Positions 15,637 through 23,401 of a DNA stretch of 32,551 nt are shown here, piece by piece. Made by a program: the position numbers and the translations under genes. Numbering within the stretch: the first letter of the stretch is position 1; each line of letters starts with the position of its first letter. The notes below the pieces were generated by a model. The model did no database searches and was not told where the DNA came from. It saw nothing but the letters and a program-made list of their open reading frames with translations. Origin of the DNA: Deltaproteobacteria bacterium (GTDB lineage Bacteria > Desulfobacterota > Desulfarculia > Adiutricales > Adiutricaceae). The stretch is from NCBI GenBank assembly GCA_031264015.1, contig JAISET010000031.1:1-32551 (forward strand). Direction: 5' to 3'.

Positions 15637-16989
15637 ATGAAAAAATTAGTTTGTTCCCTCGGGCTCCTGGTCGCCTGCCTCCTCTTTTTCGCCGCCTGCG
15701 ACAACTCCCGGGATCCCGCGCCGGCGGCGGGCTCGACCGGCTCGACGACGACGCCCGCCGCCCCGGCGGCCTCGCCTTCCGCCGCGACCCCGGCGGCCGG
15801 CGCGGCCCGGCCCTTCGAGATCACCTTCTGGACGGCCCTGACCGGCAAGAACGCCGAGGCCCTGCAGGAGCTGGTGGACAAGTACAACTCGTCCCAGGAC
15901 AAGATCCGCGTCCAGGCCGTCTCCCAGGGCAACTATTGGGAGAACGGCACCAAGCTCCAGGCGGCCCTAGTCTCCGACACCTACCCGGTCATGACCATGC
16001 TGGAGGTCTCCCAGGTGGGCGAGTTCGGGCTCAGGGGCGCCCTGGCCGACCTGGCCCCCTATTTCACGGCGGTCGAGAGGGCCCGCTTCGTCGACGGTCT
16101 GGTCAAACAGGGCGTCATGGACGGCAAGTTCGTGGCCGTCCCCTACAACAGAAGCACCCCGATCCTTTTTTATAACAAGGACATGCTCAGGGCGGCCGGG
16201 CTCGACGAGAGCGGCCCCAAGACCTGGGACGAGCTCAGGTCATTCTCGCAAAAGATCAGCGACCCCCCGCGAAACATTTACGGCTTCGAGTGCCCCGTCG
16301 ACATCTGGTTCATCCAGGCGGGCATCTTCCAGCAGAACGGCTCCGTCTTCACCTCCGACATGAGGCGGACGGCCTTCCAGCTCGAGGCCGGGGTCAAATT
16401 GGTCGCCTTCTGGCAGGACATGGTCAAGGAGGGCTCCATGAAGGCGCCCCTGGGCCAGGACTACAACTCCTGGGACGTCGCCATGGACGACCTGGTGACC
16501 CAGAAAGTGGCCATGATATTCTCCTCCACGGCCGACCTGACCGGTCTGATCGAGGCGACCGACGGTCATTTCGCCCTGGCCGCGGCCTTTCTGCCCGCGG
16601 GCGAGAAGCGCGCCTCCCCCACCGGCGGGGCCTTCCTGACCGTCTTCGACAAGTCCTCGGACGAGCAGAAGGCGGCCGCGGTCGACTTCATTAAATTTTT
16701 GACCAGGGCCGACAACGACGCCCAGTTCAGCAAGGCGACGGGCTATCTGCCCGTGGTCAAGGACGCCCTGGACGAGCCGGTTTTAAAGGAGCTCTACGCC
16801 AGGCACCCCCAGTACCAGGTGGCCTACGACCAGCTCCAATACACCCAGGACATCCCCCCGATCGTCGGTTTTCGGGAAATGTCCATCATCATCCAGGAGG
16901 AGCTGAAGGCCGCCATGGTCGACACCTCCGTCACGCCGCGGCAGGCGCTGGACAACGCCGCCCGGCAGGTGCAGAATCTCATCAAGTAA
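15637..16989 (+). CDS. ABC importer solute-binding lipoprotein (UgpB/MalE family 1)
   Basis: Solute-binding protein of 450 residues. The ATG at 15637 gives a clean lipoprotein signal, MKKLVCSLGLLVACLLFF then AAC, with the lipobox FAAC and Asp directly after the Cys. In E. coli-type sorting an Asp at +2 keeps the lipoprotein in the inner membrane, next to the importer. GGAGG lies 12 bases upstream; the earlier ATG at 15598 would add residues ahead of the signal. An Ala/Pro/Ser/Thr-rich linker precedes the mature fold (FEITFWTALTGKNAEALQEL onward), with family features such as MTMLEVSQVGEFGLRGALAD and PTGGAFLTVFDKS. Family 1 members bind sugars or glycerol-phosphate compounds; the downstream phosphodiesterase favours an organophosphodiester. 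Confidence 0.92.
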   Translation: MKKLVCSLGLLVACLLFFAACDNSRDPAPAAGSTGSTTTPAAPAASPSAATPAAGAARPFEITFWTALTGKNAEALQELVDKYNSSQDKIRVQAVSQGNYWENGTKLQAALVSDTYPVMTMLEVSQVGEFGLRGALADLAPYFTAVERARFVDGLVKQGVMDGKFVAVPYNRSTPILFYNKDMLRAAGLDESGPKTWDELRSFSQKISDPPRNIYGFECPVDIWFIQAGIFQQNGSVFTSDMRRTAFQLEAGVKLVAFWQDMVKEGSMKAPLGQDYNSWDVAMDDLVTQKVAMIFSSTADLTGLIEATDGHFALAAAFLPAGEKRASPTGGAFLTVFDKSSDEQKAAAVDFIKFLTRADNDAQFSKATGYLPVVKDALDEPVLKELYARHPQYQVAYDQLQYTQDIPPIVGFREMSIIIQEELKAAMVDTSVTPRQALDNAARQVQNLIK

Positions 16990-17026
16990 ACCGGGCCCGG
17001 CGGGGGGCCCCCGCCCCCGCTTTTCC

Positions 17027-17064
17027 CGCCCGGCCGCCCGGTCCCCAGGTCCGGCGGCCGGGCG
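17027..17064 (+). other. perfect 12-bp intercistronic hairpin
   Basis: CGCCCGGCCGCC (17027-17038) and GGCGGCCGGGCG (17053-17064) pair perfectly around a 14-base loop, between the binding-protein and phosphodiesterase genes. With no T run after it, it more likely protects the upstream mRNA or dampens read-through, in the manner of the hairpin after malE in enteric bacteria (an analogy only). Confidence 0.65.
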
Positions 17065-17087
17065 CCTCATGACTCCGAGGTGCCTGA

Positions 17088-18398
17088 TTGAACCACAAAC
17101 TTGTCGTCCTGTCCTTCGACTCCCTCCAGTCCGGCGACTTGGAGACGCTCCTGGGCATGCCCAATTTCCGAAAGCTTTCGGGCAGGCTCGCCGTCGTCAA
17201 AGCCAACCGGGAAATCTACCCGACCCTCACCTACCCGGTCCACTCGACGGTGCTGACCGGGGTCCACCCCGACAGGCACGGCCTCTTCCACAACCAAAAG
17301 CCGTCCTTCAACCCCGCCAAACCCGACTGGAGCCTCCTGGGCGCCGAATGGTACTTTCAAAAGACCGACGTCCGGGTCCCCACCCTGCTGGACGCCGCCC
17401 TGGCCAAAGGTCTCTCCGTCGCCTCGATCCTCTGGCCCTCGACGGCCGGGGACTTTCGCTACCATAACATCCCCCAGATCTGGCCGGCCCGGGACGGCGA
17501 GCGGGATCTCCTGGAGCTCTACCTGTCGGTGACGCCCGGGGCCATGGTGGACGGGTATCTCCGGGACTTTTTGCGTGCCGACCCCCTCGCGGACCCCCGC
17601 GGGGTCATGGACCACGGCGCCAGGACAGGCCCCGAAGTCCTGGCCGGGCTCGACCCCGACGTCTTTTTCGGCTACGCCTTCCATCTCGACCATCTGCGGC
17701 ACGTCGAGGGCGTCCGCAGCCGGCTGGTCCCTGAGTGCCTGAAATTTCTGGACATGATCTTCGGGGCCTTCGTCGACGCCGCCGACCGTCTCCGCGGCAG
17801 GGACCGGACCAACTTCGTCGTCTTCGGCGACCACGGGCAGATCGACGTGGAAAACGCCTTCTATTTGAACACAATTTTTAGGGACAAGGGGCTGATCAAA
17901 ACCGGCCCCGACAACCGGGTCCTCGACTACGAGGCCTACAGCTTCTCCTCCGGCTTCTCCACCCAGATCAACCCCAAAAACCCCGGCGACCGGGACTCCA
18001 GGGAAAAAGTCGGCCGGATTTTAAGCGGGATTCAGCGGGAATACCCGCTGCTCGTCGAGAGAATTTACACCAAGGAGGAGGCGGAAAAAGAGGAGCGGCT
18101 GGCGGGAGATTTTTGGTTCGTCCTGGAGGGGACGGAGGGGACGGTCTTCATGAACGAGTTTTCCGAACCCCCGGTCGTCCCCAGGTCGTCGCCGGACTTC
18201 CGGGCCCTTTTAGGCAACCACGGCCACCACCCCGACAAGGGCGAGAAGCCGCCGCTCATAGCCTTCGGCCCCGGCGTCAGGGAGGGCGCCGTCGTCGAGC
18301 GGGGCCGCGTAATCGACATCTGCCCCACCCTGGCCGCCCTGGCCGGCCTGGACTTTCCCCAGGCGGAGGGGGACGTCCTGCCCATCCTCAGGGACTAG
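17088..18398 (+). CDS. alkaline-phosphatase-superfamily phosphodiesterase (NPP type)
   Basis: Type I phosphodiesterase/nucleotide pyrophosphatase of 436 residues. Two-zinc-site features are visible: D11 in VVLSFDSL, the predicted nucleophile T48 in PTLTYPVHSTVLTGVHP, an Asp/His pair in FHLDHLRHVEG, FGDHGQ, and HGHHP near the C-terminus. There is no signal peptide, so it probably acts in the cytoplasm on imported phosphodiesters. The start is TTG at 17088, preceded by GAGGTG; it gives the full beta-strand leading into D11. It follows the binding-protein gene by 98 bases and closes the importer operon. Substrates such as glycerophosphodiesters, as handled by ugp-type systems, are inferred from this context. 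Confidence 0.88.
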   Translation: MNHKLVVLSFDSLQSGDLETLLGMPNFRKLSGRLAVVKANREIYPTLTYPVHSTVLTGVHPDRHGLFHNQKPSFNPAKPDWSLLGAEWYFQKTDVRVPTLLDAALAKGLSVASILWPSTAGDFRYHNIPQIWPARDGERDLLELYLSVTPGAMVDGYLRDFLRADPLADPRGVMDHGARTGPEVLAGLDPDVFFGYAFHLDHLRHVEGVRSRLVPECLKFLDMIFGAFVDAADRLRGRDRTNFVVFGDHGQIDVENAFYLNTIFRDKGLIKTGPDNRVLDYEAYSFSSGFSTQINPKNPGDRDSREKVGRILSGIQREYPLLVERIYTKEEAEKEERLAGDFWFVLEGTEGTVFMNEFSEPPVVPRSSPDFRALLGNHGHHPDKGEKPPLIAFGPGVREGAVVERGRVIDICPTLAALAGLDFPQAEGDVLPILRD

Positions 18399-18413
18399 GC
18401 CGAAAGACCCCGG

Positions 18414-18440
18414 GCCGGGGGACGGGACGGTCCCCCCGGC
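18414..18440 (+). terminator. GC-rich hairpin after the phosphodiesterase gene
   Basis: GCCGGGGGAC (18414-18423) can pair with GTCCCCCCGGC (18430-18440), one C bulged, with a 6-base loop, 16 bases past the stop. The stem is very stable but no T run follows. It is a candidate operon end only. Confidence 0.4.
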
Positions 18441-18483
18441 GGACTCCAAATCCTGGACAGGCCCGTATGAAAATGTTAGGATA

Positions 18484-18560
18484 CGTCTTACATAATATGT
18501 CGTGTTCCCGCTTATGTCACAGCCTCCCCAAAAAACCAACAGACGGCGGACATAAGAAAG
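18484..18560. promoter_or_regulatory. cluster of TTATGTC half-sites, possible operator or hairpin
   Basis: The palindrome ACATAATATGT (about 18490-18500) is followed by CTTATGTC (about 18511-18518) and its inverse GACATAAG (about 18551-18558). This gives four TTATGT-type half-sites within 75 bases between two convergent genes. The outer pair could form a stem with a large loop. No regulator is known for it. Confidence 0.3.
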
Positions 18561-18657
18561 CGCGTCGGCCCCGAACGAAGGGCCGGAATCACAATTTTGG
18601 ATAGGATAGGAGAGAAGAAGGATAATCAAGAACGGCGGGCCGCCGGACGACCGGCGC

Positions 18658-19023
18658 TCACCAGCGCCGACCCAGGGCCAGGCCCCCGGCCACGGCCAGC
18701 AGGCAGGGGGCGAAGTTCAGGAGGACGTTCAGGCAGGCCAGGGGGACGTTTTTCTCCCAGATCAACACCGTCTCGATGCCGAAGGCCGACATGGTGCTGA
18801 AGCCCCCCAGGAATCCGGTGACCACAAAAAGCCTCAGCCTGGGCGGGACGCCGAGGCCCCCGAACTCCAGGCCGAAGACCAGGCCGACGAGAAAGGAGGC
18901 CAGGATGTTGACGATCAGGGTGCTGGCCGGGAAGACCTGGTTGGGGACGCGGCACAGCAGGTTGACCAGATGCCTCAGACAGCTGCCCGCGAGCCCGCCC
19001 AGTCCGACCGCCAGAAACTCCAC
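18658..19023 (-). CDS. crcB: CrcB/FluC fluoride ion channel
   Basis: Four-segment inner-membrane protein of 121 residues, the normal size of Fluc channels, which work as dual-topology dimers and export fluoride. Family signatures are GGLAGSCLRHLVN near the N-terminus, STLIVNILASFLVG, and GFLGGFSTMSAFGIET, the last containing the conserved FST region of the pore. The start is GTG (complement of 19021-19023) with GGAGG about 10 bases upstream. The gene stands alone on the minus strand, convergent with the phosphodiesterase gene. Its expression control is unclear: I looked for, and did not find, the fluoride riboswitch that often precedes crcB. Confidence 0.93.
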   Translation of the reverse strand: MEFLAVGLGGLAGSCLRHLVNLLCRVPNQVFPASTLIVNILASFLVGLVFGLEFGGLGVPPRLRLFVVTGFLGGFSTMSAFGIETVLIWEKNVPLACLNVLLNFAPCLLAVAGGLALGRRW

Positions 19024-19463
19024 CTGACCGCCTCCGCTTGAACATCCGCCCGCTTCGACAAAAAGACGCCGGCCTAAAAACGAGCCGGCCGGGGAGGGAG
19101 GACGCTAAAAACAAAAATCATTGAAACCAGACAAAAAGTGACAGGACCGATTATTGAATTTTAGACCTCGAAATTGATTTTAGCAAGGGAGAAGCCGGCT
19201 TAAAAGTCTCCTCATGCCGATTGTCGGCGTTTTCTCCCCCCGCCGGCCGGCCCCGGACCCCTGGTCGGCCAAATCAATTTGACCAAGTTTGAATATTTTA
19301 CGCCCGAAAGAATACTTGCGGCCACTTTTCAAGCAGTCCGACCAGTCCGACCAATCCGACCGACGCCCCGCGGCGTGGCGGCCGGTTTTTCCCCTCCGCC
19401 GGGACGCGTCCCCGGCGGCCTTCAATCCGCCTTCGGACGGCTCCGGAGGACCAGGCGGCGACC
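19024..19463. other. spacer between divergent crcB and SDR genes
   Basis: No gene is supported. On the minus strand, two GCCGGC blocks about 10 bases apart (near 19070-19090) could form a leader hairpin before crcB, followed by a short T-containing stretch. On the plus side, three copies of a 9-bp unit, CAGTCCGAC-like, lie at 19334-19360. Promoters for both genes presumably lie around 19110-19320, where the sequence is A/T-rich. Confidence 0.4.
19334..19360. repeat. 9-bp tandem repeat, three copies
   Basis: CAGTCCGAC, CAGTCCGAC and CAATCCGAC run head to tail upstream of the first SDR gene. The block could be simple slippage or a set of adjacent binding sites; nothing distinguishes these. Confidence 0.7.
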
Positions 19464-20174
19464 ATGGGCAAAGTTTTCATCACCGGCGGCAGCGGCGCCC
19501 TGGGGCGGGCCCTGGTCAGAAAGTTCGCCGAGCGGGGCTGGGGGACGGCCTTCGGCTACCTGTCGAACGAGGGGGCGGCCCTGGAGCTGGCGGCCGAAAC
19601 CGGGGCCGCGGCCTACCGGGCCGACCTGGAGGACCGGGACTCGACGGAAAAAATGGCCGCCAAACTCGAGGACGAGTTCGGAGCGCCGGACGCCCTGGTC
19701 AACAACGCGGGCCGCAGCTCGGTCATGCCCTTCGCCCTCCTGGAGACCTCCGACTGGGAGGAGGCCATGAGGGCCAACATGCGGACCATGTTCCACGCCA
19801 CCCACGCCCTGGTCCGAGGCATGGTCAGAAGAAAAAGCGGCTCCGTGGTCAACCTGGGCTCCATCGCCGGGGAGAGGCTTCTGGCCGTCCCGGTGACCTA
19901 CGCCGCCAGCAAGAGCGCCGTCCGGGGCTTCACCTTGTCCCTGGCCCGGGAGCTGGCCCGCCACTCCGTCCGGGTCAACGCCGTGGTCCCGGGTCTTTTG
20001 GAGGCCGGGGTCTCGTCGCTGGTCCCCCAGGCCGAGAAGCAGGAGTACCTGCGCTACTGCCTGGCCGGACGCCCGGGCCGCTGCGAGGAGGTGGCCGAGG
20101 TGGTCGAGTTTCTGGCGGGGGAGCGCTCGTCGTTCGTCAACGCCCAGCTCATCCATGTCGACGGGGGGATCTGA
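19464..20174 (+). CDS. FabG-like short-chain dehydrogenase/reductase
   Basis: Classical SDR of 236 residues, predicted to reduce 3-oxoacyl thioesters with NAD(P)H. The cofactor motif is ITGGSGALGRAL, the structural motif NNAG, and the catalytic residues lie in NLGSIAGERLLAVPVTYAAS, where Ser is followed by YAASK. The end QLIHVDGGI is the usual FabG C-terminus. The ATG is preceded by GGAGGA about 13 bases upstream, a rather long spacing. It opens the plus-strand cluster that runs to the window end, and its stop lies two bases before the next start. A second SDR of the same type lies at 28626. Confidence 0.9.
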   Translation: MGKVFITGGSGALGRALVRKFAERGWGTAFGYLSNEGAALELAAETGAAAYRADLEDRDSTEKMAAKLEDEFGAPDALVNNAGRSSVMPFALLETSDWEEAMRANMRTMFHATHALVRGMVRRKSGSVVNLGSIAGERLLAVPVTYAASKSAVRGFTLSLARELARHSVRVNAVVPGLLEAGVSSLVPQAEKQEYLRYCLAGRPGRCEEVAEVVEFLAGERSSFVNAQLIHVDGGI

Positions 20175-20176
20175 CC

Positions 20177-20842
20177 GTGCGCTGGCAGCTGGTCGACCGC
20201 CTGCTGAATTTTTCGGCCTGGGGACACCTGGTCGCCCTCAAGCTGGGGACTTTTGAGGAGCAAAACCTCATGGCCCGCTTCGGGGGCCCGCCCAGAGTCC
20301 CGGCCCTCCTGGTCCTCGAGAGCGCCTTCCAGGCCGCCCGCTGGCTGGCCGAGGGCAGCAGCGACTTCGAGCTGACCTTCAGCCCCGGGGAGGCCCGCCC
20401 TTTCGAGGCGGACCGCCTCGGCGGCTTCGGCCCGGGGAACGGACCGGACGGCGGGCCCCTCCGTCCCGACCTGGGCCTGGCCCCCTCCGAGGGGGTCGTC
20501 TGGCTGCTCAGGGTCGAGCGCCGCCAAAAGGACCGGGTCGACATTCTCGCCTTCTCCCGCCTGCTCGCCCCGGGGGACAGCCCCGGGGAGCTCGACCTGA
20601 GGATCAGGGAATACCATCTGCCGAATCCCGGCCAGGACCGGGTCCCGCCGACCGCGGACGAGGCGGAGGCGGCCCCCCCGCCCCCGGCGCTCGTTATTAG
20701 AAAAAGCCGGGCCCTCTACTTTCCCATGCTCCTGACGGGCTCCCTGGTCCCCCTGGCCGACCTGGACGTCCCGGCCCGGCGGCGGACGCTGTGGAACGAG
20801 CTCTCGGGCCAGCCCCCCGGACCCGGCCGAGAAACATCATGA
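20177..20842 (+). CDS. FabZ-like hotdog protein lacking the catalytic His
   Basis: Protein of 221 residues starting at GTG two bases after the SDR stop. Its N-terminus aligns by eye with 3-hydroxyacyl-ACP dehydratases: RWQLVDRLLNF, then LKLGTFEEQNLM, then ARFGGPPRVPALLVLESAFQ where FabZ has GHFPGxPVMPGxLxLEALAQ. The catalytic His position is R34, while the catalytic Glu is kept as E48; the 14-residue spacing equals that in FabZ (His and Glu) and in the intact FabZ of this cluster. The later part is longer than FabZ (usually about 150 residues) and low in similarity. Probably a non-catalytic hotdog partner, a binding protein, or an enzyme with changed chemistry. The family call rests on this alignment alone. 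Confidence 0.62.
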   Translation: MRWQLVDRLLNFSAWGHLVALKLGTFEEQNLMARFGGPPRVPALLVLESAFQAARWLAEGSSDFELTFSPGEARPFEADRLGGFGPGNGPDGGPLRPDLGLAPSEGVVWLLRVERRQKDRVDILAFSRLLAPGDSPGELDLRIREYHLPNPGQDRVPPTADEAEAAPPPPALVIRKSRALYFPMLLTGSLVPLADLDVPARRRTLWNELSGQPPGPGRETS

Positions 20843-21429
20843 CGGAGACGCCCTTGACTGGGACGACGGAAGACGCGGGCGGCGGGCCGAAAAGCGCCCC
20901 GGGCGCCTGGGAGCGGGCCCGGGCGGACTACCTGGCCTGGCTGGCGGGCGGGGCGAGGGGCAGGCTGCATCTGACGGAGGACGGCGGCGTCGACGTCTGC
21001 TCCGTCGTCACGGGCCGGGGGCTGGACAGGCTGAAGTCCTACTGGCGGCGCCTCTGCCTGGCCCTCTGCATCAACCTGGGCCTCGGGGAATCCTGGAAGG
21101 TCTTCTGGGGCAGGCGGGCGGGCATGACCATCGGGAAAAACGTCCACGTCTCCCACGGGGCCCGCTTCGACTGGCTGGCCCCCTGGCTGGTCACCCTGGA
21201 GGACGGCTGCGCGGTCGGCTACGAGGCCGTGGTCTGCGCCCACCTCTACTACCAGGGAAAGCTGGTCGCCAGAAAGATCGTCGTCAGCCGGGACGCCGTG
21301 GTGGGCGTGAGGGCCGTGGTCGCCGCCTCCCTGGGGCCCGGCTCGGTCCTCTACCCGGGCAGCGTCCTCCTGAGCGACGCCCCGGCCTCCCGGAGCCTGG
21401 CGGGCGTGCCGGCCGGCGTCGTCGACTAG
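20839..21429 (+). CDS. hexapeptide-repeat (left-handed beta-helix) acyltransferase
   Basis: Protein of 196 residues. After an N-terminal helical part of about 90 residues it shows left-handed beta-helix turns (MTIGKNVHVSHGARFDWLAP, then VTLEDGCAVGYEAVVCAHLY, then the AVVGVRAVVAASLGPGSVLY turns) and ends in AGVPAGVVD, a typical NodL/WcaF/Maa-type end. H in VCAHLYY matches the likely catalytic His of this family. The substrate is probably a hydroxyl group on a sugar, lipid or the cluster product, acylated from acetyl-CoA or acyl-ACP. The start overlaps the previous stop (ATGA), which supports co-translation with the FabZ-like protein. Confidence 0.82.
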   Translation: MTETPLTGTTEDAGGGPKSAPGAWERARADYLAWLAGGARGRLHLTEDGGVDVCSVVTGRGLDRLKSYWRRLCLALCINLGLGESWKVFWGRRAGMTIGKNVHVSHGARFDWLAPWLVTLEDGCAVGYEAVVCAHLYYQGKLVARKIVVSRDAVVGVRAVVAASLGPGSVLYPGSVLLSDAPASRSLAGVPAGVVD

Positions 21430-21472
21430 GGGCGGCCATCCCACCCATGCCCGCCCATGGCCGGGGGCGAAT

Positions 21473-22519
21473 TTGAGCGCCTTAATCTGGAAAAAACTGC
21501 TCATGACCGCCAAGATCTGGGGCAGGTCCATGATCCAGGCCAACGTCATGGTCAACTACGACTGCGACTGCCGCTGCCGCATCTGCGACTACTGGCGGGA
21601 GCCGTACGCCGCGAGGCCCCGGATGACCCGGGAGGTCGGGCTGGTCCTGGCCGCGAAGCTCAAAAAAGTCGCCCCGCTGGCCCTGTGCCTGGTGGGGGGC
21701 GAGCCGCTTTTAAACCCCGACTTGCTGGACATAGCCGGCCCCCTGGCCAGGGCCCATTTTCTGGACCTGGTCACCAACGGCCGGCTGGTGACCCGGGAGA
21801 CGGCCCGGGATCTCTTTCGGGCGGGGTTTAGCGAGATCGGCGTCTCCCTGGACTACGCCGACGCCCGGGAGCACGACGCCCAGAGGGGCCTCGAGGGCCT
21901 GTTCGACAAAGCCGCGGCCGCCCTTGAGAACCTGATGTCCGCGCGCCTGAGACCGGCCCAGCGGGTGCGCCTGACGACCGTGGTCATGGATGACAACCTC
22001 GACCACATAGAGCCTTTGAGCGTCCTGGCGGGCAGGCTGGGCGTCAAACACAACCTGACCCTCTGCGTCCGCGGGCGCGGGCAGGCCAGAGGACCCGCCG
22101 ACCTCGAGAGGACGGTCGCGAGGATCAAGGAGATCCAGAGCCGGCGCCCGGAGCTTTTAATCCTCCCCGGATTTTTGGAGGGGTTCGCGGGCCGGGGCCG
22201 GGGAAACTGCAAAAACGGCCTCAACCTGGCGGCCTTCGACTCCGAGGGCAGAATCCTGCGCTGCCTGGACCGACAGGAGGAGCCCGCGGGGAGCGTCATG
22301 GACGAGAGCGTCGACGTTCTTTTCAAAAAGCTCCGGGAGAAAAGCGACCCGGATCCCTGCGACGAGTGCTGGACCAGCTGCCGGGGCGTAGTGGAGCCCC
22401 TGCTTTACGGACCGGGCCGGCTGAAAAACATTTTCTATTACATGAGGGCCACCAGGGCGGAGCCGCTGGCCGGGGACCGCCGCCCCGACGAAGTATTGGA
22501 GCGGGGCGCCGTCGAGTAA
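21473..22519 (+). CDS. radical SAM protein with C-terminal SPASM/twitch-like cysteines
   Basis: Protein of 348 residues. The 4Fe-4S site is C31-x3-C35-x2-C38 in YDCDCRCRICDYW; C33 is an extra Cys inside the motif. SAM-binding GGEP follows in VGGEPLLNP, then a TIM-barrel core (LVTNGRLVT, EIGVSLDYA). After residue 240, Cys in GRGNCKNG, RCLDRQ and CDECWTSCRG suggest a SPASM or twitch domain holding an auxiliary cluster. Such enzymes modify peptides, lipids or other metabolites by hydrogen abstraction. The TTG at 21473 has GGGGGCGA upstream; the ATG at 21503 is an alternative that also keeps the Cys motif. It lies 43 bases after the acyltransferase gene. Confidence 0.88.
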   Translation: MSALIWKKLLMTAKIWGRSMIQANVMVNYDCDCRCRICDYWREPYAARPRMTREVGLVLAAKLKKVAPLALCLVGGEPLLNPDLLDIAGPLARAHFLDLVTNGRLVTRETARDLFRAGFSEIGVSLDYADAREHDAQRGLEGLFDKAAAALENLMSARLRPAQRVRLTTVVMDDNLDHIEPLSVLAGRLGVKHNLTLCVRGRGQARGPADLERTVARIKEIQSRRPELLILPGFLEGFAGRGRGNCKNGLNLAAFDSEGRILRCLDRQEEPAGSVMDESVDVLFKKLREKSDPDPCDECWTSCRGVVEPLLYGPGRLKNIFYYMRATRAEPLAGDRRPDEVLERGAVE

Positions 22520-22610
22520 AGAAGATTCGAGCGAACAATATTTAAGCGAAGCGCCATGGGGAAAATCACTTCAATTTTCGACCGCCAGGCAAACGCCGGT
22601 CAGACAAACG

Positions 22611-22695
22611 CCGGCGACAGCGCCGGCGACAGCGCCGACGACAGACGACAACGACAAAAGACAACGACAAAAGACAACAAACGACGAAAGAGGCT
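22611..22695. repeat. 12- and 13-bp tandem repeats upstream of methyltransferase gene
   Basis: Three copies of a GCCGGCGACAGC-like 12-mer (about 22610-22645) pass into two copies of a 13-mer containing ACGACAAAAGACA (22648-22675). The right edge runs into the AGAGG Shine-Dalgarno of the gene at 22702, so the repeats form its immediate leader. Confidence 0.65.
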
Positions 22696-22701
22696 CGAAT
22701 A

Positions 22702-23325
22702 ATGATCAGGCTGACCGGGACCGAGGGGCGTCTGCTAAACGTGCTGCTCTTTCTTTTCTTCGCCTGGGGGCTGGTCCTGGCCCTGCCGGGGAGAGTCGCC
22801 GGGGGGATGGGGCCCCTGGACGTCTCCATGACCGCCCAGAACGTCGTCTTCTGCCTGGTCGTCTTGTTTCGCCGCGCCGACAGCGAGACCTCGCCGTCCG
22901 TCGCCGGCCAGTTTTTCGCCCTGGCGGCCTTCCTCTCCGGGCTGGCCTTCATCGTCCCCCCGGACTCCGGCCCGGCGGGCGGCCTGGCCCGGGCGGGCCT
23001 GGTCGTCGTCGTCTCGGCCAACCTCCTGGCCGCGGCCGCCATGCTCAACCTGGGGCGCGACTTCGGGATCCTGATCGGCCGCAGGAAACTGAAGACGGGC
23101 GGGCTCTACGCCGTGGTCAGGCACCCCATGTACCTCTCCGACATCCTGCTGCGCCTGGGCTTCGCCATGGCCAGGCCGGGGGCGGCCGTCGCGGCCCTGG
23201 CGGTCTTGTCCGTCGGCCTCTACGGACTCAGGGCCGGGCACGAGGAAAAATTTTTAAGCGAGAAGGAGGACTACGTCGAGTACCAAAAGAAAGTCCCCTG
23301 GAAATTCATTCCGGGGGTCTATTGA
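22702..23325 (+). CDS. isoprenylcysteine/phospholipid methyltransferase-like membrane protein
   Basis: Integral membrane protein of 207 residues with about five hydrophobic segments. The C-terminal third carries the ICMT/PEMT-like signature: NLGRDFGILIGRRKLKTGGL, then RHPMYLSDILLRLG, then HEEKFL followed by DYVEYQKKVPWKFIPGVY. Members use SAM to methylate carboxyl, amino or other groups on membrane-bound substrates. The bacterial substrate is usually unknown and is not shown here. The ATG is preceded by AGAGG. It sits between the radical SAM gene and the aquaglyceroporin-GTPase gene; whether it belongs to the acyl-handling pathway is uncertain. Confidence 0.85.
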   Translation: MIRLTGTEGRLLNVLLFLFFAWGLVLALPGRVAGGMGPLDVSMTAQNVVFCLVVLFRRADSETSPSVAGQFFALAAFLSGLAFIVPPDSGPAGGLARAGLVVVVSANLLAAAAMLNLGRDFGILIGRRKLKTGGLYAVVRHPMYLSDILLRLGFAMARPGAAVAALAVLSVGLYGLRAGHEEKFLSEKEDYVEYQKKVPWKFIPGVY

Positions 23326-23327
23326 CC

Positions 23328-23351
23328 TCCGCCCGGACCGGGCCGGGCGGA
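23328..23351 (+). terminator. strong hairpin after methyltransferase gene
   Basis: TCCGCCCGG and CCGGGCGGA form a perfect 9-bp stem around a 6-base loop, just past the stop. The following CTTTC has only three T, so termination would be weak or partial. Confidence 0.45.
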
Positions 23352-23401
23352 CTTTCGGCCCCGGCGGGACGGGGGGTCGGTTTTGCCGGACGGGAGACGA
23401 C

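Noticed and set aside
19024-19200. Fluoride riboswitch before crcB
   Set aside because: Expected because crcB often has one, but I could not find the conserved aptamer segments on the minus strand; only an unrelated GCCGGC inverted repeat is present.
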